The translations under genes and the position numbers were made by a program. A stretch of 64,000 nt of DNA from CAVVEC01 sp963747105 (GTDB lineage: Bacteria > Acidobacteriota > Terriglobia > Terriglobales > Acidobacteriaceae), in NCBI GenBank assembly GCA_963747105.1, contig CAVVEC010000007.1, positions 310,001 to 374,000 of the forward strand. The letters are read 5' to 3'. Below the pieces are notes generated by a model that saw only the letters and a list, made by a program, of their open reading frames with translations, ran no database searches and was not told the DNA's origin. The first letter of the stretch is position 1. Each line of letters starts with the position of its first letter. This document shows, piece after piece, positions 1 to 7,980 of this stretch.

Positions 1-2895
1 GAACCCGTCGTTCGTCCGAGCGTCGTTCGACGTTGGCAAGCTCGAAGACCCATTCAGATCGCCGACTTCTCGCGGCAGCGTGAACGCCAGCTTCAGGCCG
101 CAGGTTCTCGAACAGCAACTGCTGCTGGCCGGTGAGGAAGCGCAACTGCAGCCAGCGGAAGATGTAGTCCATGATGGATTTGGCGAAGCCGATGTCGGGC
201 ATTGTGCTCCAGCCGCTGGGCTCGAAGCGGGTGTGGGCGAACTTTTCGCACAGCAGCTTCAGCGGCACGCCGTGTTGCAGCGCGATGGAAACGGCGCAGG
301 CAAAGCTGTCCATCAGGCCGCTGACCGTCGAGCCTTCTTTGGCCATGGTGATGAAGATTTCGCCGGGCTCGCCGTCGGGATAGAGGCCGACGATGATGTA
401 GCCCTCGTGCCCGCCCACGTCGAATTTGTGCGTGATCGACGTGCGCTCATCCGGCAGGCGATGGCGCACGGCGCGCGGCGGCGCGTTCAGGTCTTCTTCT
501 GCCTCGGGCGGGCGAGGGCGCCCGCTCTACACGAGATTCGCGCCGTCTTGCGTGCCCGCGGCGCTCGAGCGGCTGCGACTTCTTGCAGCCATCGCGATAG
601 ACGGCGACGGCTTTCAGTCCCAGCTTCCAGGCCTGGAGGTAGGCCTCCATGATGTCTTCGACCGAGGCGTTCTCGGGCAGGTTCACGGTCTTCGAAATCG
701 CGCCGGAGATGAACGGCTGCGTCGCCGCCATCATCTTCAGGTGTCCCATGTAAGTGAATGGAGCGCGTGCCCTTAGCCGGCTTGAACGAGCAATCGAACA
801 CCGGCCAGATGCTCGTCTTTGATGTGCGGGCGCGCCTTCGATGGTGCCGGTCGCGTCAATGTAGCTGACAATCGTGTCCGCCTGCTCGTGATCGTAGCCC
901 AGCTTGAACAGCGCCGTAGGCACGGTGTTGTTCACGATCTTGATCATGCCGCCGCCGACCAGCTTCTTGTACTTCACCAGCGCCAGGTCGGGCTCGATGC
1001 CGGTGGTATCGCAATCCATCATGAAGCCGATGGTGCCGGTGGGGGCGAGGACGGTGACTTGGGAGTTGCGGTAGCCGAATTTTTCGCCGTGGGCGAGGGC
1101 TTCGTCCCAGCAGCTCTTGGAGGCTTCGTAGATGGAAGCGGGAACGTTGGTCTTGTTGATGTTGTTGACCGAGGCGCGGTGCATGCGGATGACGTCGAGG
1201 AACGGCTCGCGGTTGATGTACCAGCCGGGGCAGGCGGCGCCGGGCATAGCGACGAGTGCTCGCTAGCCGAGGTTGGTTTCGGCCAGGCCTTTTTTTGTCG
1301 GCTCGGTTGCGGGCGCGAGCGGCTGGCAAAGTTCGGCGATGCGCGAAGACTGCAAATAGGCTTCGCCGCACATGATGGCGGTGACGCAGGCGGCATAGTC
1401 GCGGCCGGCGTCGGAGTCGTAGGGCAGGCCGGCGGCCATGAGCAGCGCGCCGAGATTGGCGTAGCCCAGGCCGAGCGGACGATAGTCATGCGAGTTGCTG
1501 CATGATCATCTCCGTCGGATAGCCGGCGTTGTCCACGATGATTTCCTGCGCGGTGATCAGCACATCGACGGCGTGGCGATAGGCCTCCACGTCAAACGTG
1601 CCGTTGGGCGCGAACTTCAGCAGATTCAGGCTGGCCAGGTTGCAGGCGGAGTCGTCGAGGAACATGTACTCGCTGCACGGGTTCGAGGCATTGATGCGGG
1701 CCGTGTTCTTCGAGGTGTGCCAGCGGTTGACCGTGGTGTCGAATTGCATGCCGGGATCGCCGCAGTGCCAGGTGGCGTCGGAGATCTTGCGCAGCAGTTC
1801 TTTGGCTTTGTAGGTCTTCATGGGCCGGCCGTCGCTAACGGCGCGGGTGGAGAAATCGGTGTCGCGCAGCACGGCGTACATGAAGTCGTCGGTCACGCGG
1901 ACGGAGTTGTTGGCGTTCTGGAAGAAGATGGACGAATAGGCTTCGGAGTCGGGTGACGAGCCGTCGTAGCCCATGGCGACCAGGGCGTGGGCCTTGGCTT
2001 CTTCTTTCTGACTTGCACAGGATGAAGTCATCGATGTCGGGATGGTCGACGTTGAGGATGACCATCTTGGCGGCGCGCCGCGTCTTGCCGCCAGACTTGA
2101 TGACGCCGGCAAAGGCGTCAAAGCCCTTCATGAAGCTGAGCGGGCCGCTGGCGGTGCCGCCGCCGCTCAGACCTTCGGTCGAAGAGCGCAGCGAAGAAAG
2201 ATTGGTGCCGGTGCCCGATCCCCACTTGAAGAGCATGCCTTCGGTCTTGGCCAGGGTGAGGATGGAGTCGAGCGAGTCCTTGCACCGAGTTGATGAAGCA
2301 GGCGGAGCACTGCGGCTTCTTGTAGCCGGTGACGCCGAACTCGACGCGTTGGGTTTGCGGATTCCAGTGCCAGTTGCGGGCGTCGGAGTTGGGCTCGATG
2401 CGGTCGCAGCCCACGTTGAACCAGACCGGCGAATTGAACGCGGCGTATTGGCGGAGCAGGATGTGCACCAGTTCGTCGTGAAAAATGGCGCCGTCTTCGG
2501 GCGTCTTGAAGTAGCCCTGCGCCAAGCCCCAGTCGCGAATGGTCTCGGCGACGCGGCTCACAAGCGCGCGCACGCCGGTTTCGCGCTCGGGCGTGCCGAG
2601 GGTGCCATGCAGATACTTGCTGGCCACGATGTTGGTCGCGGTCATCGACCAGTCTTTGGGGACCTCGACGTCTTTCTGCTCGAAGATGATGTTGCCCTGG
2701 GCGTCGGTGATCTGCAGCGGTGCGAAGCTCCCATTCGATCTCGTCGTAGGGCGAGACGCCGGGCTTGGTGAAAAAGCGGCGGAAGGTCAGGCCGGGGGCC
2801 TTGTTCAGGGTGGCGGCAATTGTCGTCGGGATCGCGCTGGGGGCAGCCGTGGTCTGGGCGACGCTGGGGGCTCTCTTCTCAGTGACTTCCGACAT
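1..2895 (-). CDS. nrdJ: Adenosylcobalamin-dependent (class II) ribonucleotide reductase, 3' end missing, multiply frameshifted
   Basis: Reduces ribonucleotides to deoxyribonucleotides with coenzyme B12, independently of oxygen, in the cytoplasm. ATG at 2895 follows a good ribosome site (GGGAGAAGGAAAG). Read piecewise on the minus strand the conserved protein continues: N-terminal FRRFFTKPGVSPYDEIEWELR, substrate-domain pieces FNSPVWFNVG and SACFINSVQ, then KWGSGTGTNLSSLRS, NPCSEYMFLDDSACNLASLN, the barrel segment GTIGFMMDCDTTGIEPD, and a C-terminal TSCPD-type domain (GYIIVGLYPDGEPGEIFIT, MAKEGSTVSGLMD) near 180-450. At least seven frame changes occur, near 2720, 2285, 2010, 1490, 1265, 835/770 and 560-480. 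No internal stop lies within the correct frames. The usual zinc-binding tail would lie left of base 1. Family assignment is firm; whether the breaks are real is doubtful. Confidence 0.93.
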
Positions 2896-3249
2896 TTCTT
2901 TCCTTCTCCCGCGGAGTCTGTGCTCCGCTGTAGCTCTCAAAATCGGATGGCAAATTCCTCGGGGAAAAGGACTCCGAGTCCTCTCGGCGAGGCATTTTCC
3001 ACACCTAAGGTTATCAACTGTCGTCGTTCCCTCTGGGGGGAGGGCCGGCTAATCCGACTCAAGCAACGGCCACCGCACAACTGCCCTTCATTTTGGCGGG
3101 GCGGCGCTAGCCCCATCCCGCGCAAAATGAGCACGTGATGGGCACTCCGGGGTCACCTCGGCCACGGTGTCCGCCCCTGTTTTCCTACCTTCTACCTTGC
3201 ATCACCCGCCGCTGTTTCCAGAGGCGTTTACAGCTCCACTGGGATGCAA
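2896..3249 (-). other. Long 5' leader of nrdJ
   Basis: About 350 bases lie between the predicted nrdJ promoter and its start codon. They hold several hairpins: a large one at about 3089-3130 whose outer stem pairs TCATTTTG with CAAAATGA, a GGACTCGGAGTCC palindrome near 2970-2980, and GCGGAG/CTCCGC near 2911-2930 just before the ribosome site. I looked for the cobalamin riboswitch B12 box expected for a B12-dependent enzyme and could not recognise it. No convincing reading frame is present. Confidence 0.4.
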
Positions 3250-3278
3250 ACAGTACTCCCGTATGTTGTGGCTGTCAA
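3250..3278 (-). promoter_or_regulatory. Sigma-70-like promoter of nrdJ
   Basis: On the minus strand a perfect -35 TTGACA (3273-3278) is followed after exactly 17 bases by TACTGT (3250-3255), a 4/6 match to the -10 consensus. The transcript would start near 3243. It is the best promoter match I noticed by eye, and it faces the ribonucleotide reductase gene. Confidence 0.6.
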
Positions 3279-3301
3279 GGGGTAATCCCTATATATTGTA
3301 T
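3256..3301 (-). promoter_or_regulatory. Two NrdR-box-like operators over the nrdJ promoter
   Basis: Minus-strand sequences CCACAACATACGGGAG (3271-3256) and ATACAATATATAGGGA (3301-3286) share nine of sixteen positions. Their left halves match the palindromic NrdR box consensus (ACACAATATATTGTGT type). They are 30 bases apart, close to the three-turn spacing typical of paired NrdR boxes. The first fills the spacer between -35 and -10 and the second lies just upstream of -35, the arrangement expected for repression. No nrdR gene is in the window. Confidence 0.5.
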
Positions 3302-3370
3302 CCCAAAGCAATTAACTGCGCAGATGCCCATTTTCCCTCCCACTTTTCCACAGGTACACGTCCGCAGAGC

Positions 3371-3661
3371 CTAGGCTGTCGCAACCGATCTGGAAGGGAT
3401 CCGCTGTTTCGGCGTCGGCGAGGGCACAATGCGGCGCAATGAAGGTGGCCCGCTTCCTGCTCCGGGGCCCATGGCTACGTAAACATCTTCAAAAATTTCT
3501 CGCGGCGCGATGCGCCAGGTTCCGTCCGAGGATTCCACCACATAGTCGCCAGCCTGGCCACAATGTTCCCGCCCGAGGGCATCCACGAATACGAGCGGCC
3601 CAGTGAGTTGCTTGGCCTTGACGAGAAAACGTGTGCGATAGATATTCCATTCCGTTGCCAT
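3371..3661 (-). CDS. Small hypothetical protein
   Basis: A 96-residue frame starting at ATG 3661 (GTGAAGAGA just upstream). The first 65 residues look like a real soluble domain: TRFLVKAKQLTGPLVFVDA, then GREHCGQAGDYVVESSDG and a basic/aromatic stretch RIAPREIFEDVYVAMG. The tail after about residue 65 is low-complexity and may not be genuine. It lies upstream of nrdJ on the same strand, but the nrdJ promoter separates them. Function unknown. Confidence 0.5.
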   Translation of the reverse strand: MATEWNIYRTRFLVKAKQLTGPLVFVDALGREHCGQAGDYVVESSDGTWRIAPREIFEDVYVAMGPGAGSGPPSLRRIVPSPTPKQRIPSRSVATA

Positions 3662-4410
3662 TCTCTTCACGGATACACCCTTGGTGGAGCGACGGTTGCA
3701 ATTTCCGTTTTCACACCTGCGATCTAAATGAATGCGACTTCCTGCCGCATCCCGGTTCCTTTGCTTGGGACCGAGGATGATGGTCGACCGGGTTTCTTTG
3801 CTGAGGGTGAAAGGACTCTAATCGCCGGGAGCGTCTGGGTCAATTCCCAAAGAATTGTGCACTGCAAGAAAAGCAAGCCTCGATTTTCGCGGATTGAAAG
3901 CCGACGAGTGACACTTGAAAAGACGTGTTGCAAGCGGCGTTTGATGCGGTAGCGGGTCCGGTGAATCGTAATCGTCAAACCTGTTGAGTGCCGGGCGTCG
4001 GAATTTCCACATCGCTGCACAGGGGATCTGTTCGTCGCAGATTGGTTTCGATGACCACGAATTTGGGCAAGAAGAATAGACGGCTTAACAAACTTCTTAC
4101 CTCGCCGTGACAAGTGCTTCTTCACTCGTGGTAGAGTCGTGACGCTTGCAGGAGCGGTTCGACAGGGCCACTTCTCCGAGAGAACGCTTGAACACTTCCT
4201 GACAGACCACAATCCCGCAACGAACACGGCAGGGGAAACGGCGAATAACGACAAAACCGACGGACCAGCTCTCCAAGGGTGCAACGTCGGCCTAGGGGCT
4301 GAAGCTCGGGATACATCAAGGTGCAAATTGTTTCACACTGTTGCCAACTGGCAAAAGAGCATATACTACCGCGGATAGTTTTTCGATCTTATAAAGGAAG
4401 TTCTGCCTTA
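3662..4410. other. Intergenic stretch without a recognisable gene
   Basis: About 750 bases with only low-quality frames. The longest, on the minus strand (3724-4326), is arginine/serine-rich, has no ribosome site and no recognisable motif. The sequence is less GC-rich than its surroundings. TTGCCA (about 4340) followed by TATACT some 15 bases on could be a weak promoter for the isomerase gene at 4411. I see no tRNA or repeat here. Confidence 0.4.
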
Positions 4411-5401
4411 ATGAACTTGATAGGAGTACGAGTCGCTCTTCGCATCTTCTTGGCTGGAGTTCTGGCTGGCGTAGTCTACGGGCAAGAAGCTCTCAGCCCA
4501 CACTCTGCTGCGCCCTTGTCGGGGGTCTCCACCGCGACGCCAGCGGAGAAAGCATCATCCTCCACCGACCGAGTCATACTGAAAGTTGGGAACGCACAAG
4601 TGACCCAGGAGGAGTTTCGAAGCCGGCTTCTTCAATGTTGGGAAGGAAGGCGATTTTGAGGCGGAGAAAGAGGGTCCCCCCAAACAGGATCGTCAAACCC
4701 TCGGCGACAACTACGCGTCGGTGCTCATGCTTTCCCAAAAGGCCATCGCCGATCACCTGGACTTGACCCCCGAGGTCAGCCGCGAATTGGCGTTGAACCG
4801 GCTCCAGGTGCTGTCCAACGCAGAATTCGCCGACCTGATGAGTAAGGCCAAGCCGACCTCCGAGGAAATCAAGCAGTTTTACTCTACTCACCCGTCTGAA
4901 TATGACGAGGTGCGAATTCGCAGGCTCTTCATTTGGAAGCAACACGAAGGTGGGCAGGGCTTGAGTCCGCTAGAGGCCACAGCCCGCGCCGATAAGATTC
5001 GCCAGGCTATTATCTCTGGAACCAGCCCTAAGAAAATTGCGGCAGAGCTCAACAACTCCAATGACGGATTGCTTGATCCGGACCCTCTCACTTTTCCGCG
5101 TGGAGAGTTGCCGGCAACAATGGAGAAGGTGGCGTTCGCACTCAAGGGGGGTGAGTGGGGCGTGGTTGAAGACACGCCGGCCCGCCTGGTTCTGGTTCAG
5201 TTGGTCAAGCACGACCAGCGAGACTTCGAGGAAGTATCTTCGTTAATCGAAGATCGCTTGCAAGGGCAGAAGATGCAAGCCATGTTGAACGATCTGAAGA
5301 AGAAGGCCGGTATTTGGATGGATAAGGAATACTTTGCGACGGCGGGGGCTCCCATCCCTGGCGCACAGACGCCTCTTTCCAGTCCACCGCCGGAGCAGTA
5401 G
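4411..5401 (+). CDS. Secreted parvulin-type peptidyl-prolyl isomerase (one frameshift)
   Basis: Probably catalyses cis-trans proline isomerisation as a chaperone outside the cytoplasmic membrane. ATG 4411 follows AAAGGAAG. A signal peptide (LRIFLAGVLAGVVYGQE) is followed by a SurA-like N-terminal segment (VILKVGNAQVTQEEF). Near 4610-4620 the frame moves by one base (apparently one extra base) and continues through KQDRQTLGDNYASVLMLSQ into the parvulin domain (about 4895-5215: EVRIRRLFIW, FPRGELPATMEKVAFALKGG). It ends in a proline-rich tail. It lies 32 bases before the sialidase-like gene, so co-transcription is likely. Confidence 0.75.
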
Positions 5402-5433
5402 AAAACGAGTAACCCAAATTAAGGAGAAACCTA

Positions 5434-7014
5434 ATGAAGATGCACGACAGAAGTAGAATGCTCTGGTATCTTGCGCTTCCAATCCTGTTAGTGGCAGCGT
5501 GCGTCATTCAGCCAGCACCGGCCCTCGCCCAAATGACCTCGGTGGGCATCGACTGCTCACAGATTCAAGCTCTGGGAGTCCTGAAGCAGGAGAATATGCG
5601 CGCTGGCCGAGCGTTGATTGAGTGCGGGATCTTACCCGGAGGCCAGCCAGCCAATGGCAAGGATGAGCCCCCTTCTCCGCCTAACGTTCTAGCTAGCAAC
5701 CGCTCGTGCACCGGACCCACCGCATGCACGAAGAGCGAAAGCTCGGCGTGGGCCAGCACCAAGAATAATGGCAAGACCGTTGTCGTCAACTATAACGACC
5801 ACAACCCTACCTACGGCAGCTATTCGGGTACGTCCGTCTCCACCAATGGCGGCTCGACCTTTAAGGAAATTGAGCCACCGCCCTTTGCGAGCGGCCACGG
5901 CAGCAACTACGGTGACCCGATCGTGGTTTTCAACTCCAAGATGAACCTGTGGTTTGCGGGCGACTTGGCGTATGGAGGGGGAGGGTGTACTGCCGGTCTT
6001 GGCATCGGTTTGTGGACCTCTAAGAACGGCAAGACCTGGACTGCCGGAGCTTGCGCCCATAACGGTGCTTCTGACGACCGCGAGTCGTTCTGGGTGGACA
6101 ACGAGCCAACCAGCGGAACGTACGGACGGATGTACATCTCCTTCAATGACTTTGGCAACAACGGAGCCCTTTCCTTGGTCTACTCGGATGACGGATCGAC
6201 TTGGTCTTCCCCGGTCGTACTCAGCTCGAGCTTCATTCGCGACGTGCAGGTTACGGGTACGCCTGCAGGCACGACGCGGTACGAAGGCAACAACAGCACG
6301 GTGTTTGTCGCCGGAATGGACGAGGGCAGCGGGGACTGCGACACGCGCCAGAACCTCATGTTCAAATCCCTTGATGGGGGCAAGACTTGGACGTCGGCCA
6401 CTCTGGGTGCGCGATTCGACTCCATCTGTGACTCGACCTGTGGATACTTCGCAGTTGTCAATCCAATCTGGCGGCACATGGGTTGGGGACAGCCGGCCGT
6501 TGGCCCCAGCGGCGTAGTGCACTACGACTATGCTGGAAAAGGCCTGAGCAACAATGACCCAGGGGACATCTTTTACGTCCGTTCGACCGATAACGGTAAA
6601 ACCTGGTCCACACCCATCAAGCTGAACACGGACAAGGACGCGCAATACAAAATGCAGTGGATGCCTTCTCTGAACGCCGACTTGAACGGCAACGTAACCG
6701 CTTCCTGGTACGATCGTCGCAAAGCCAAGAGCGCATGCAGCGGCGTCACCGATCCAGGATGTAAGTACGAGCGCGTGGGCATTCAGTCGAAAACCAACGG
6801 GGCCTCTTTCCTGAAGGAATTCGCAATCAGTAACACCGTGATTAAGGAGCCCACCCAAGAGGATGGCGGCGTTGTGAGCTGCTATGCGGGTGATTACGAT
6901 TACAGCACGGCTCTGGATGGAAATGCCTACGTTACCTGGACCGACGGGCGGGTTGCGGTTGGGGGCGCACAAGTGCAGAACGTGGAATTTGCCAAGGTCC
7001 CCGAGCCTAAATAA
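5434..7014 (+). CDS. Secreted sialidase-fold (BNR/Asp-box) protein
   Basis: A 526-residue exported protein with a signal peptide (residues about 1-32, ending ALAQ). ATG 5434 has AAGGAGAAACCTA before it. At least five Asp-box-like turns are visible (STNGGSTF, SKNGKTWT, SDDGSTWS, SLDGGKTW, STDNGKTW), as in six-bladed sialidase propellers. The arginine triad of true sialidases is not obvious, so hydrolysis of sialic acid should not be assumed; many such acidobacterial proteins have no known substrate. It may be folded or processed with the adjacent isomerase. A strong terminator follows. Confidence 0.75.
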   Translation: MKMHDRSRMLWYLALPILLVAACVIQPAPALAQMTSVGIDCSQIQALGVLKQENMRAGRALIECGILPGGQPANGKDEPPSPPNVLASNRSCTGPTACTKSESSAWASTKNNGKTVVVNYNDHNPTYGSYSGTSVSTNGGSTFKEIEPPPFASGHGSNYGDPIVVFNSKMNLWFAGDLAYGGGGCTAGLGIGLWTSKNGKTWTAGACAHNGASDDRESFWVDNEPTSGTYGRMYISFNDFGNNGALSLVYSDDGSTWSSPVVLSSSFIRDVQVTGTPAGTTRYEGNNSTVFVAGMDEGSGDCDTRQNLMFKSLDGGKTWTSATLGARFDSICDSTCGYFAVVNPIWRHMGWGQPAVGPSGVVHYDYAGKGLSNNDPGDIFYVRSTDNGKTWSTPIKLNTDKDAQYKMQWMPSLNADLNGNVTASWYDRRKAKSACSGVTDPGCKYERVGIQSKTNGASFLKEFAISNTVIKEPTQEDGGVVSCYAGDYDYSTALDGNAYVTWTDGRVAVGGAQVQNVEFAKVPEPK

Positions 7015-7035
7015 GAGCTGTTGAACCAATCAAAA

Positions 7036-7066
7036 AAGAGGGCAGCTTGTCTGCCCTCTTTCTTCT
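7036..7066. terminator. Bidirectional intrinsic terminator
   Basis: A perfect 10-bp stem AAGAGGGCAG / CTGCCCTCTT (7036-7045 and 7051-7060) with loop CTTGT. A T-rich tail follows on the plus strand (TCTTCTTCTC), and an A-run on the other side gives a T-run for the minus strand. It sits between the convergent sialidase-like gene and sod, and can end both. Confidence 0.85.
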
Positions 7067-7104
7067 TCTCGGAGTGAGTTCCCTAAGGGGGGCGTGTTCA
7101 AAGG

Positions 7105-7746
7105 TTAGCGACCCGCCAGCGCCGGTTCATGGTGTGACTTGAACGTTGCCAGGCGCTTGTTGATCTCATCCCAGTTCACCACGTTCCACCAGGCTGCAAG
7201 GTATTCAGGGCGGCGATTGTTGTACTTCAGATAGTAGGCGTGCTCCCATACATCGTTGCCCAGGATTGGGAACAAACCTTGGGAGATGGGGTTGTCCTGG
7301 TTCGGCGTGGTAACGATCTGCACTTCACCGCTCTGCTTGCCCACCAGCCATACCCAGCCGCTGCCGAACAGCTTGGCGCCCGCGTCGTTGAACTTGGTCT
7401 TGAGGTCGCCAAAGGTGCCGAAAGTTTCCTTAATCACTTCGACGATCGGGCCACTGGGATCCCCGCCGCCCTTGGGCTTCATGATCTTCCAGAACATGGT
7501 GTGATTCATGTGCCCACCGCCGTTGTTGCGGACAGTGGCGCGGATGTCTTCCGGGACGGCATTGAGATCGCGGAGCAGCTCTTCCACTTTCTTTGATTGC
7601 AGATTGGGATATTTTTCCAGGGCGGCGTTCAGGTTCTTAACGTACGTTCCGTGATGCATATCATGATGCAACTTCATGGTCTGCGCATCGATGACGGGCT
7701 CAAGAGCGGAATAGTCGTAGGGTAAAGGGGGTAGTTCATGGGGCAT
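7105..7746 (-). CDS. sod: Fe/Mn superoxide dismutase
   Basis: Converts superoxide to oxygen and hydrogen peroxide. It is 213 residues, normal family length, with no signal peptide. Metal ligands are visible: the first His of LHHDMHHGTYV (about residue 27), the His of GGHMNHTMFW, and Asp and His of NDVWEHAYYL. ATG 7746 has a strong ribosome site (AGGAGGAAATCTT). The GGGHMNHTMFW and GSGWVWLV segments are typical of the Fe/Mn family. Metal choice cannot be decided by eye. Single-gene unit ended by the shared terminator at 7036-7066. Confidence 0.96.
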   Translation of the reverse strand: MPHELPPLPYDYSALEPVIDAQTMKLHHDMHHGTYVKNLNAALEKYPNLQSKKVEELLRDLNAVPEDIRATVRNNGGGHMNHTMFWKIMKPKGGGDPSGPIVEVIKETFGTFGDLKTKFNDAGAKLFGSGWVWLVGKQSGEVQIVTTPNQDNPISQGLFPILGNDVWEHAYYLKYNNRRPEYLAAWWNVVNWDEINKRLATFKSHHEPALAGR

Positions 7747-7822
7747 AAGATTTCCTCCTGCTGTAAAGATGCTGAAGGAACAGACAAGGTTTCACTATGT
7801 CGTGTGACGATATGATGGCAGG

Positions 7823-7965
7823 GTAGTGGCTTAGTTTGATATGGAAGCGAGCCAAACGCGCGATTCTTGCGCCGCAAAGAACGCGACGCTTCCGCGCGGC
7901 TCGCCCAGATCCCTCGCTGCGCAAAGGACGCTGGCTCGGGATGACAAATCAAACTGAGCCACTAC
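7823..7965. repeat. 143-bp MITE-like element with terminal inverted repeats (copy 1)
   Basis: The left end GTAGTGGCTTAGTTTGAT (7823-7840) matches the reverse complement of the right end ATCAAACTGAGCCACTAC (7948-7965) at 17 of 18 positions. The interior is nearly the same as the element at 26275-26418, in the same orientation. It lies upstream of sod and beyond the 3' end of the TonB-dependent receptor gene. It encodes no transposase, so it looks like a non-autonomous element. Confidence 0.75.
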
Positions 7966-7980
7966 CGACGGGAGATACCG

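Noticed and set aside
80..1505. Plus-strand open frames opposite nrdJ (80-652, 819-1505)
   Set aside because: They are shadows of nrdJ: no ribosome sites, low-complexity Ala/Arg composition, and the minus strand carries clear conserved motifs.
2896..3249. Cobalamin riboswitch upstream of nrdJ
   Set aside because: Expected on biological grounds, but I could not find the B12 box or the conserved core; left as a question for a covariance-model search.
3724..4326. 200-codon minus-strand frame
   Set aside because: Arg/Ser/Pro-rich without motif, signal peptide or ribosome site; composition is that of a chance frame.
5689..7029. 446-codon minus-strand frame opposite the sialidase-like gene
   Set aside because: Exact antisense of a gene with signal peptide and Asp boxes; Val/Arg-rich shadow translation.
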